Below are positions 8,626 to 16,814 of a stretch of 64,000 nucleotides of DNA, piece after piece. The notes beneath the pieces are model-generated. The model was not told the DNA's origin, made no database searches, and saw only the letters and a program-made list of their open reading frames with translations. Position numbers and translations under genes: made by a program. Source of the stretch: Sclerotiophoma versabilis (Eukaryota > Ascomycota > Dothideomycetes > Pleosporales > Didymellaceae). The stretch spans positions 372,001 to 436,000 of the forward strand of contig JAAROD010000081.1 in the NCBI GenBank assembly GCA_012274445.1. Reading direction: 5' to 3'. Positions within the stretch are counted from its first letter, which is position 1, and each line of letters opens with the position of its first letter.

Positions 8626-10734
8626 ATGCTGGCTCTCTGGTCCCGGGCAACGCAGAACCCGGGACGCTGCCGATGCATTGTCTGCGGCAGCCGGGCTGTG
8701 CACCACGGCTCGCGGAGCCCGCGTCGTACCCAGACGTCAACAGTGGTCCACACAAGCGCCCCCGCCGCTGGGATCGCCATGGATGCGCAGGCAAGGCAGA
8801 GTGGCCGGCTGTGGGAGGAGGCCGTTGAGTCGCTGAAGGAGGCTCTGGAGCGCCCTTTGGTCCGTCCGTTGAAGATCAGAGGGCAGACGAGCGCTGGATA
8901 TGAGTCCATCGACCATATCCCCCTCGAGAGGCTGCCGCCGGACTTGGACTGGACCCAGGTCACTCGAGTCGCGGGCATGGATCTCGCAGACGACCAGAGG
9001 CTTTTCCACAGAATGCACTCACGCGCGTACGACGACCCTCACGCCGCATGGGACGAGCTGCGGTGGGATTCCCGGTTCCCAGGCATGCAGCAGCTCCAGT
9101 GGCCGGCCAACACAGGTCACCGCGTGAAGCCTTACAATCTGCCACCGCAATCGCTGTGGGCGCCGGACATGGCCCGCTTGGCGGCGATGCGGAGACGACA
9201 CACGTGGAAGAAGCTCACCATGCAGGAGCTGTGCACAGCAGTACTCATACATTCACTCTTGCGGCGCGTCATGATGCCCCAGCAGCCGCTTACAGGCTTA
9301 TACCCACAGATTGAGACGGTCGCTGCCTTCAATGACAAACAAGCTGGGAGAGCGCGGAAGGACATACTCGCCAACATTGTGCGCTTGCACCTTATCCCCG
9401 TGGATACTGTCGTCGACGACAGTTTGCAGGCGCAAATCTACCCAGACCAGCCTGCGATCCCGCGCTATCATCAAGATTCTGACGGCGACTTCTATGAAAC
9501 CACGCAACGACTGAACAATGGCCTTAAAAAGCTGCTGCATCACGATTCGAGAGACAGGAAGGATGACAGAGACGCTGCAATCGCACTTGCCAAGATCTGC
9601 CATAACCTCTTCGTGTCTTCAGCTCCGCCAGATGTTCAAACGTTCAACATTCTCATCGCCGGCTTCAAGCGATGGCGCCGCCCGGAGATGGTGGACGATG
9701 CTATTCTCGCTTTCCATGCCTCAAAGATACGGCCCAACGAGATCACCCTGCGCTCCATTCTGGGTCACTACATATCTGAGAGACGTCCTGACGGCTTCTC
9801 TCGATTCGTCGCATGGATGCGGGGTGTCAGCGATGCGCTGATGCTTGCAGACCCTGATATCACAATCAACGAAGCGAGTCAGGGCCGTCTCATCCGCATA
9901 AGTGAGAAGAAGGTCTATCAAAAGGTTTACCCTACGCCCATGGTATTTGGTGCTTTGATTGGCGGCGTGCTCAAGTTTGGTGGCTTCAACCGTGCTCTGG
10001 ATGTATACTACGAGATGAAAGCCGACGGCTGGGGTCTTGACATGGCCGGTCTTACGCGACTGCTAGGCGACTGCATCCGCCGGGCCGATTGGCAAGGTGG
10101 TGTCTATGTCTGGGCTGAAATAAACAGCATCAAAGATATGGCCATGCCGAAGGACATGGCCAAGGCATACGAGTTCATGCTCAGCCTGTGTTCTGTGACC
10201 GGTAACACAAGCGCCTTTAACCAGCTGCTCAAAGAGGTTGCGAACAGAGGTTACGACCGACATACTATTATTAGCGGCGCGCTGAGAACAACACGCTGGG
10301 CTAAAGCCAAGAAGTCGAATCTAGCGCCGGCTTGGGCTGCAGACAATCTGCTCATTGCGGTTTCCAGCTTTGTCAAGGATCTGAAGGAACCTCAGCCTGA
10401 CGCTGTTCCGGACTTCAGCATTGATGACTTGATGTATGGACAGCCAATCGTGGAGGGAGACAGCGATATGCCGGTTGACAATCTAAGCGACTGGGACGAT
10501 AGCATCCCTGTTGAAGTCTCGGAGCAGAGAGTAACTGACCCCAACGAGACGTGGGCATCATGGGTCGAAGCCGAGTTTGGTGAACGGCCTAAAGATCCGG
10601 ATGCCCATGATTGGCTGGCAGCGACCACGAGTAAGCCGGCCGAAGAGGAGCCAAATCCTACCGCGTCAAACGAGGTCTGGGAGAAATGGCTTGAAGCCGA
10701 ATTTGGAGAGAAGGCGAAAGATTCAGAGCCTTGA
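8626..10734 (+). CDS. Mitochondrial pentatricopeptide-repeat (PPR) protein
   Basis: Single exon, 702 residues. The first 50 residues are rich in Arg, Ser and Ala and poor in acidic residues, consistent with a mitochondrial targeting peptide. Several 35-residue helix pairs fit PPR units, for example PDVQTFNILIAGFKRWRRPEMVDDAILAF and the later TPMVFGALIGGVLKFGGFNRALDVYYEMKADGWGLDMAGLTRLLGDCI region. PPR proteins bind organellar RNA. The last 80 residues hold two acidic copies of a W..W-EAEFGE motif (about 10546-10590 and 10675-10720). The frame is open to 8551 with a GTG, but the first ATG is 8626. The target RNA is unknown. Confidence 0.75.
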   Translation: MLALWSRATQNPGRCRCIVCGSRAVHHGSRSPRRTQTSTVVHTSAPAAGIAMDAQARQSGRLWEEAVESLKEALERPLVRPLKIRGQTSAGYESIDHIPLERLPPDLDWTQVTRVAGMDLADDQRLFHRMHSRAYDDPHAAWDELRWDSRFPGMQQLQWPANTGHRVKPYNLPPQSLWAPDMARLAAMRRRHTWKKLTMQELCTAVLIHSLLRRVMMPQQPLTGLYPQIETVAAFNDKQAGRARKDILANIVRLHLIPVDTVVDDSLQAQIYPDQPAIPRYHQDSDGDFYETTQRLNNGLKKLLHHDSRDRKDDRDAAIALAKICHNLFVSSAPPDVQTFNILIAGFKRWRRPEMVDDAILAFHASKIRPNEITLRSILGHYISERRPDGFSRFVAWMRGVSDALMLADPDITINEASQGRLIRISEKKVYQKVYPTPMVFGALIGGVLKFGGFNRALDVYYEMKADGWGLDMAGLTRLLGDCIRRADWQGGVYVWAEINSIKDMAMPKDMAKAYEFMLSLCSVTGNTSAFNQLLKEVANRGYDRHTIISGALRTTRWAKAKKSNLAPAWAADNLLIAVSSFVKDLKEPQPDAVPDFSIDDLMYGQPIVEGDSDMPVDNLSDWDDSIPVEVSEQRVTDPNETWASWVEAEFGERPKDPDAHDWLAATTSKPAEEEPNPTASNEVWEKWLEAEFGEKAKDSEP

Positions 10735-11449
10735 GCATTCGGTAGATACCGTGTGCGTTGCACTGTACATATTGAAGCATAAAATTGGCGTTATGGTTTG
10801 CATGGGGCTAGGATGATTTGTTTGGACACATGTTTGCATGTAAGAGAGGTGCAGGCAAGGGCGTCTAGACTTCTATCTGTACAGTATGTTAGTGTATACT
10901 AGGTTGTATGAGGTTGAACGTTGGAACGATCCTGGTCAAGCCAAGGCAACGTACATTTAGCCGCACTGTACAAAGTATGAATATACGACCCTCGCTTCTC
11001 CATGTCTGCCATGTGAACACCTGCCACTTGCAGTTGTCGCACAGACTGTCGTACATGGAACCTGCGCATCACAGTCGAGGTCAGGTCGATGTTGTTCGAG
11101 ACCAGTAGTTGCCATCTGTAGAGTACATGTCAAGCCTGAGACGGAAGGAGAGTCTTTCTTCTCAACCTTGGCCTTGTTATGGCAGGCATCTGCCTGCTAT
11201 GCTCATGCTACATAGTTTTTTTTCCTGCCTTTGTAGTTGTGCAATAGCCAATCGTCGCTTTCCGGCGACATGATGCAACACATCGCTTTACCCATACTAC
11301 CCTGTTGATTCATGAGCCCAGAACCTCGGAGCCGAGCTCGTGAACGTTGCAACGATGAGCCACGAGGTATATGATCCGTGTCTATCTCTTCCCTACATTC
11401 CCAGACCAGTCCCTCCCATAGCTATCGCATCGAAACCAAGCACATCGAC
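10735..11449. other. Intergenic, no gene seen
   Basis: About 715 bp between the PPR gene and the secreted repeat protein. Only short frames without family resemblance are present. The right part should contain the 3' end of the PPR transcript and the promoter of the repeat-protein gene; a T-run at 11216-11222 is the only striking element. Confidence 0.5.
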
Positions 11450-11880
11450 ATGATGCGCTACACTATCTTTGCATTCACTGCCTGGACGGCGCTGACCAAC
11501 GCTCTCCCCATCGCTGGGCCAGAGGTAGGTGCCATCACCTCCATCTCTAAACACGGTTTATTAACCTTGGATAGGCACAGCTCATCGACACGAACCCGGG
11601 CTCTACCATCGAACTGGGTAAGCCAAGCACGGAGGTTATTTGGGGAAAGCGCGATATCGTCGATGTCAAGCCGGGCTCAACGATTGAGTTGAGCAAGCCG
11701 TCGACAGAGATCACCTGGGGAAAGCGCGATATCGTTGATGTCAAGCCGGGCTCGACAATTGAGTTGAGCAAGCCGTCGACAGAGATTACTTGGGGAAAGC
11801 GCGATATCGTCGATGTCAAGCCGGGCTCAACGATTGAACTGGGCAAGCCAAGCACAGTGGTCACTTGGAACAAGGAGTAG
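11450..11880 (+). CDS. Small secreted protein with four 25-residue repeats, candidate Kex2-processed peptide precursor
   Basis: Exons 11450-11524 and 11575-11880 give 126 residues; the 50-nt intron has donor GTAGGT and ends GATAG. Residues 1-18 form a signal peptide (MMRYTIFAFTAWTALTNA, cleavage expected before LP). After the intron the protein is four units of exactly 25 residues. Units 2 and 3 are identical in protein; units 1, 2 and 3 end in WGKR and unit 4 ends WNKE. The Lys-Arg pairs are the recognition site of the Golgi protease Kex2, so cleavage would release peptides of about 23 residues. There are no cysteines after the signal peptide. No tailoring genes are adjacent. I do not recognise the repeat sequence. 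A repeat-bearing surface protein is the alternative. Confidence 0.8.
11578..11877 (+). repeat. Four in-frame 75-bp tandem repeats coding 25 residues each
   Basis: Units lie at 11578-11652, 11653-11727, 11728-11802 and 11803-11877, with the stop codon immediately after. The two central units differ at five bases, each a third codon position and each synonymous. The outer units differ more: unit 1 lacks the DIVDVK start, and unit 4 has GTG GTC for GAG ATC and loses the final KR. Confidence 0.95.
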
Positions 11881-12353
11881 CATCCTGATGATTGGGTCTG
11901 GACGAACGAGTTGCCGGGTAGCAATCTATGCTTGTATTCTTGCCTTTCTTCCGTATTGAAGCTGCTACATCATAACATATCTCTTAACTCTGACTACGTA
12001 AGCTGCTCACGCTGGACTGTCGAGTGATTGAACCTGTAGAATACTCCCCCTGATTATACCCGGCTGGCATGGTCATCACTCAAGTCTCTCTCGAAACGTA
12101 GTGCGCCTGTATGCCGGGTTGGGGTCTCTGTCCACAGAAGCCACAATAGAGCTATCGGTCTAAGGTGTATACCAGTCGTTGGCAAGAGGTAGGGCTGGTG
12201 AACAGGGGTGCTGATACCGTGGGGTCGACTGGCCTCAGGGATGCTGCTTAGGTCTCCACGTGCTGTCCGACTATAACTTGGGCTCGATGGACACACAATC
12301 TCCTGCAGCAAGCAATGACAGTCGCGACGATATGAACCAGATTTCATGCTAGC
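11881..12353. other. Intergenic, convergent 3' ends
   Basis: About 470 bp between the stop of the repeat protein (plus strand) and the stop of UPF3 (minus strand). No coding or RNA feature is recognisable; it should hold both 3' untranslated regions. Confidence 0.5.
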
Positions 12354-14240
12354 TCATGTGGCATTTCCGGCGACGGGCGCCGGGGCCGAAGGGGCAGCAG
12401 CTGGAGCAGCAGCAGCGGCAGCGTTGGCTCCTCCGCGGGCGCCTCCACGTCCACGTCCTCGAGGTGCAAAGCCTCCACGGCCGCCACGGGCTGGTCCAGT
12501 TGGCGGTCCATGAGGTGGCCCTTGGGGCGGTGCATTGAAGCGAGGGCCTCTGGCAACCGGCGTCTTGCGTTCAAGAACTTGCACAGCACCCTGCGCAATC
12601 TTGATAGGGCTAGCAGCCATGGCTTTGCGCAGACCCTCTGGCTCTGCAAAGTCAACGTACGCAAATCCCTTGCGCTTGTCGATCTCGACCTTCTCGAGCG
12701 CACCGAAGACCTTCAGTGCCGTTTCGATCAATGGTTCGGTGATACCCTGCGATGGGTTTGCATGCTTAAGGAATGCTTGCTTGCTAGTAGCGTCGGGCAC
12801 TGGTCGAGAGGGCGTAGATCTAGCAGTAGCAGCAGCAGCAGGCGTGGCAGAGGGAGCTGGAGTCTGCGCCTTGACCGGCGCAGGAGTTGATCTTGTCACG
12901 GCGGGCTCGGTCGGTTGGGCGCGTGATGCCGCCGGGCCCTTGGGTGTGTGGGCAGCCTGCGGTTTCTTCAAGATCTGGGGAGCCGAGGTTGCTGGTGTTG
13001 CTGGTGTTGCTGGTGTCTTCCCCTGAGCCTGAGGCTTTGGATCGCTCGGTGCTTTGCTGTTGGTGGTATCTGCCAAAGAAGCCTTGAACGCCCTACGTTC
13101 GGCACGGGTTGGGCGCTCCTTCTTCTGCGACGCCTGAGCTGCCTTGTCGGGCGGTGGTGCGGTGTTCTGAGCAGCAGGTGCGTCCTTGGGCTTCTGGTCC
13201 GCGGCAGGCGCATCTTTTGGTTGAGTTGCAGCATCACCACCAACGACTTCGCGCTTTGTTCCACGGCGACGGTTTGGAGCAGGCCCAGGTCCTACGCCAA
13301 GATCGCGGCGGAGCATTGACTTTGCAAGAGCGACATTGCCACGCTTGCGCTCTGGTGCTGGGCTGGCGGAGGCCTTGTCCACAGCTGAATTTGCGTTCTT
13401 CGAGGTCGAAGCTTCCTTGTTGAGGATCTTGACGGCCTCTTTGGCCACTTGGGTCTTGTCAGCCTTGGCTGACTTGCGGCTCTTGTCTCCTGCACTGGAC
13501 GCGTTCTCCTTGCCCGGTTTGGCGAGGATCTTCTTCTCAGCCGTGGCATCCTTCTCCCCACGTCCAGCCCGTCCCTTTGTGTTTGGCTTCTCCTTGTTGG
13601 CCTTTTTCTCACGAAGCGCCTCAATCAAGGGTGTTGTCTTCACTTTGGTGTCCTTTGCCTGGTCGCCCTCGGGGGCAGCAGGCTTAGTGATGGGGTTGGT
13701 CAGGCTCTCCAGGAAGTCCTTGAAGTCCTGGTCCTGGTCGATGGTGCCCTGGCGGTTGTCGTTCCTACGACGGCCACCGGGCATCTTTGGGTATGGTGCG
13801 AACTCAAGGGTAGGCGGACCGACAAGAGCAGGGTCCTGCCATGACTTTGCGGCATCGTGGAAGGCGAGGGCGCGAACGTGATCTCCAAGCTGGGCGACAA
13901 AGTCCTGCTTGGTGACGTGAAGGTAAGCCCGAGAGGGCTTCGAGGGTTTGGCTGCACTGCACGGGAGTTAGACGGCATGTCGCAAGGCGGCAGGCGCAAC
14001 ATACTCGTTGGAGATCTTCCCCTTCCTGTAGCTGAGCCAGTCGACCCTGCCGGCGCCAAGCTTCCACTCGTCGCCAACCAGCGCCTCGAACTCGGCCCTG
14101 GTCAGGCCTGGGGGGAGGCGGCGCAGGACGAGCTTCAGGCGCGGTTGGGCAGCTTTGGGGGCACGGGGCGTCTGGCCGGGGGCGTTTCGCTGCAGGGCTG
14201 CGACAGGCAGAACGCCGTTGACGGCGGCCTGGGGGGCCAT
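12354..14240 (-). CDS. UPF3: UPF3, nonsense-mediated mRNA decay factor
   Basis: Exons 14005-14240 and 12354-13956 give 612 residues. The 48-nt intron uses donor GTATGT, branch CTAAC and acceptor GTGCAG. The Smg4/UPF3 domain begins LKLVLRRLPPGLTRAEFEAL and runs across the junction through YLHVTKQDFVAQLGDHVRALAF to PTLEFAPYPK. UPF3 binds UPF2 through this RNP-like domain and marks transcripts with early stops for decay. The middle is a long Lys/Ala/Pro-rich low-complexity region. The C-terminal part holds a second RRM-like fold (ALKVFGALEKVEIDKRKGFAYVDFAEPEGLRKAM) and an RGG-rich tail, which yeast Upf3 lacks. ATG at 14240 is the first that keeps the domain in frame. Divergent from the SIT4-type phosphatase gene. 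Confidence 0.88.
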
Positions 14241-14939
14241 GGGAGGGGCGGCGCTCGGTGCGGTCGAGAGGGGGGAGCTGGGAGCTGGGAGCTGGGGACT
14301 GGGAGCTCGTCGAGGGGGGAACGTGCGGTGTCGAGGCGAGGGGGGGCGGAGAGGGGACCAGCGGGCGCTGGGTGTCGGGCGCAGACGCAGCGGGCATGCA
14401 CGGCTCGAGGCCAGGCGGACAGAGGCAGCAGTGCGACTGCTTGCTCCGGACGAGGAAGCAACAGCAGCGAGCACGCAATGACGCGGGGTGCAGGGTGCAG
14501 GGTGCAGGGTGCAGGCGCGCACAAGGCAGGAGGCGCGCAGCGTCGGCAGGGCCTGCGCCGAGGGGGGCTTGCGGCGCGCCACAGGGCAGCTCCCGGGCTG
14601 GGCGCTGCTGCATGCTCTCGCGCGGCGCACTGCAGAGCCTCGATCACGCCCGTCCAGCGCTGCTAGGAGCTGTCCCTCGAGCGAACCCAGCGCCCGTGCC
14701 GTCCGTCGAGCCGTCGACCCCCACCGCCCTTCACCGACGCCTCTGCACCCGCACCGCGCCGCTACGTCACCCCCGCGAGCCCCCCACCGTCGCACGCCCG
14801 CCCGCCCTCCTGCCCGCCTGCCCTCCTGCCCGCCTGCCCTCCTGCCCGCCTGCCCGCCTGCCCTCCTGCCGCCGCCCCTTCGCCCCGACCGCGTCTCCCA
14901 GCCGCTGCCGCTGCCGCTGCCGCCCCACGACCACCAGCC
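14241..14939. promoter_or_regulatory. Shared divergent promoter region of UPF3 and the PP6-type phosphatase, with GC-rich repeats
   Basis: The 699 bp between the two start codons are strongly GC-rich. They contain a 7-bp tandem repeat (GGTGCAG x4, 14487-14514), a G-rich stretch at 14275-14350 on the plus strand and a C/T-rich 8/16-bp repeat of CCTGCCCG/CCTGCCCT units at 14799-14872. A long open frame crosses the region on the plus strand but has no family resemblance and is a GC-content artefact. No TATA element is evident. Confidence 0.65.
14799..14872. repeat. C/T-rich imperfect tandem repeat (CCTGCCCN units)
   Basis: About nine copies of an 8-bp CCTGCCC(G/T) unit in the 5' leader of the phosphatase gene. 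The minus strand is correspondingly G-rich with regularly spaced GGC/GGG runs. Confidence 0.8.
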
Positions 14940-16380
14940 ATGCCCAAAGACAGCGACGTGCCCCAGCCGGGCCCAGCGCGCCTCGCCAAGGGCGCGGGGC
15001 CCGACGAGTGGCTGGAGCAGGCCAAGCAGTGCAAGTACCTGCCCGAGGCCGACATGAAGCGGCTGTGCGAGATCGTCAAGGAGTGTCTGATGGAGGGTAT
15101 GCCGCCCGCCGCCCGCCGCCCGCGCCCCGCGTAGAGCTTCCTTCTGACCCGCCGACAGAGTCCAACATCCAGCCCGTGCGCACGCCCGTCACCGTCTGCG
15201 GAGACATCCACGGCCAGTTCTACGACCTGCTCGAGCTCTTCCGCGTCGCCGGCGGCATGCCCAACGACACGCCGCACGCCCCGCAAGCCCCGCCCGTCAC
15301 CCTGCCCAGCCAGATCAACCCCGCCGACCTCGAGCCGCCCACCAGCATAACAGACCCCAAGGTCAAGCGCAAGATGAAGAGGCGCTTCCAGCGCGACCCC
15401 AACTACATCGGGCCCGCCAGTCCCCCGGGCGGCGACGGCGACGACCTCGACGGCGACGACGACGAGGAGGAGACCCGCGGCCGGAGCAGGAGCGTCCACG
15501 ACCGGCGGAGTACAGGCTCCATGTCAGACGCCGGCTCCACCCGCAACACCGTCGTTGGCAACGGCCAGCAGAACTTCATATTCCTCGGTGACTTTGTCGA
15601 CCGCGGTTACTTCAGTCTGGAGACGTTTACCCTGCTCATGTGTCTCAAGGCCAAGTGCGTACATCCTCGGCCTCTGCAACCGAGCATCGCTAACAGCCGC
15701 AGGTTCCCCGACCGCGTAACACTAGTCCGTGGAAACCACGAATCGAGACAGATTACCCAGGTCTACGGCTTCTACGAGGAATGCCAGACAAAGTACGGCA
15801 ATGCCTCGGTATGGAAGGCGTGCTGTCAGGTCTTCGACTTCCTTGCTCTCGCCGCCATTGTTGACGGCAAGGTCCTCTGCGTCCACGGGGGCTTGTCGCC
15901 TGAAATCCGCACTCTGGACCAGATTCGCGTCGTAGCCCGGGCCCAGGAGATTCCACACGAAGGCGCTTTCTGCGACCTGGTTTGGAGTGATCCCGAGGAC
16001 GTCGACACCTGGGCTGTCTCCCCCAGAGGCGCAGGCTGGTTGTTTGGAGACAAGGTGTCATCCGAGTTCAATCACGTCAACGGCCTGCAGCTTATTGCAC
16101 GAGCACATCAGCTTGTCAACGAAGGATACAAGGCACGCATTTCCTGACGTGCTTGAGAGAAACAGAACGCAAGCTAACCCAGAACTAGTACCACTTCAAA
16201 GACAAGGATGTCGTCACCGTATGGTCCGCACCCAACTACTGCTACCGCTGTGGCAACGTCGCTTCTATCATGAACCTCGGTGAGGATCTCAAGCAAGAGT
16301 TCCAGATCTTCAGCGCCGTACCCGACCATCGCCGTGCCGTACCAGCGGGACGTGGTGGCAGAGGAGAGTACTTCTTGTAG
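14940..16380 (+). CDS. Ser/Thr protein phosphatase, SIT4 / PP6 catalytic subunit
   Basis: Exons 14940-15096, 15159-15654, 15703-16132 and 16189-16380 give 424 residues. The N-terminus DEWLEQAKQCKYLPE and the segments ILDQIR-like RTLDQIRVV and DTWAVSPRGAGWLFGD mark the SIT4/PP6 branch of PP2A-like enzymes. Metal and catalytic motifs are complete: GDIHGQ, GDFVDRG, RGNHE, VHGG and the C-terminal YFL. About 103 residues are inserted between the GDIHGQ and GDFVDRG motifs (15262-15571), with a basic KVKRKMKRRF patch and an acidic run. Intron 3 (16133-16188) starts GCACGC and ends TAG, a GC-AG intron; no GT donor lies before the in-frame stop. SIT4 acts in TOR and cell-cycle signalling with SAP subunits. 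Confidence 0.9.
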
Positions 16381-16593
16381 AGGGCTAGAGCGGAAAAGTG
16401 GTGAGATAGAAGCGATACCGATTTGACAAGCATGATCATGGCATTTCTACCATGTAAAGAGACGAATACCCAGGGACGAGACGGAATGGAATGACTGACG
16501 AGAGCTATTGCATGACAGCGCTTGTATACTGATGCCTTACGTAGCTCGGCTGTACGATTCAAATATGTTGACGACTTTTGAAAAAGAACATAC

Positions 16594-16715
16594 AAACCCT
16601 AAAAATCCTTGAACCCCCTAAAATCCCCTAAAATCCCCTAAAAAAAAAAAACACTCAAAAAAAAAACACCCCCCCCCCCCCCCCCCAAAAAGAAGAAAAA
16701 AAAACCAAAAACCCA
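16594..16715. repeat. A/C-rich low-complexity tract with telomere-like CCCTAAAA units and an 18-C run
   Basis: Downstream of the phosphatase gene the sequence becomes AACCCTAAAAATCC, then three units of CCCCTAAAAT, then A-runs, an 18-base C-run (16669-16686) and more A-rich DNA. It lies between the convergent phosphatase and DPP III genes. Confidence 0.85.
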
Positions 16716-16814
16716 GGTTGCCAGTGCTTATCATCATTCCATGCCTTCATCTATTGTAATTCATCACGCAGCTCGTGGCCGTCCAGTCTAGGTCAAGTCT
16801 ATATGCCTCTAAAC

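Noticed and set aside
11450..11880. Repeat protein as an alpha-type mating pheromone or dikaritin RiPP precursor
   Set aside because: No short Trp/Cys pheromone core is present, and no UstY-type oxidase, P450 or methyltransferase gene is adjacent. The broader multi-peptide idea is kept.
11547..11924. 125-codon minus-strand frame through the secreted repeat protein
   Set aside because: It is a shadow of the tandem repeat; the plus strand has signal peptide, intron and dibasic sites.
14258..16147. 629-codon open frame on the plus strand across the UPF3/phosphatase promoter
   Set aside because: Its 5' half is GC-rich noise (Ala/Arg/Pro). Only the part overlapping phosphatase exons 2-3 is coding, and the family start is the ATG at 14940.
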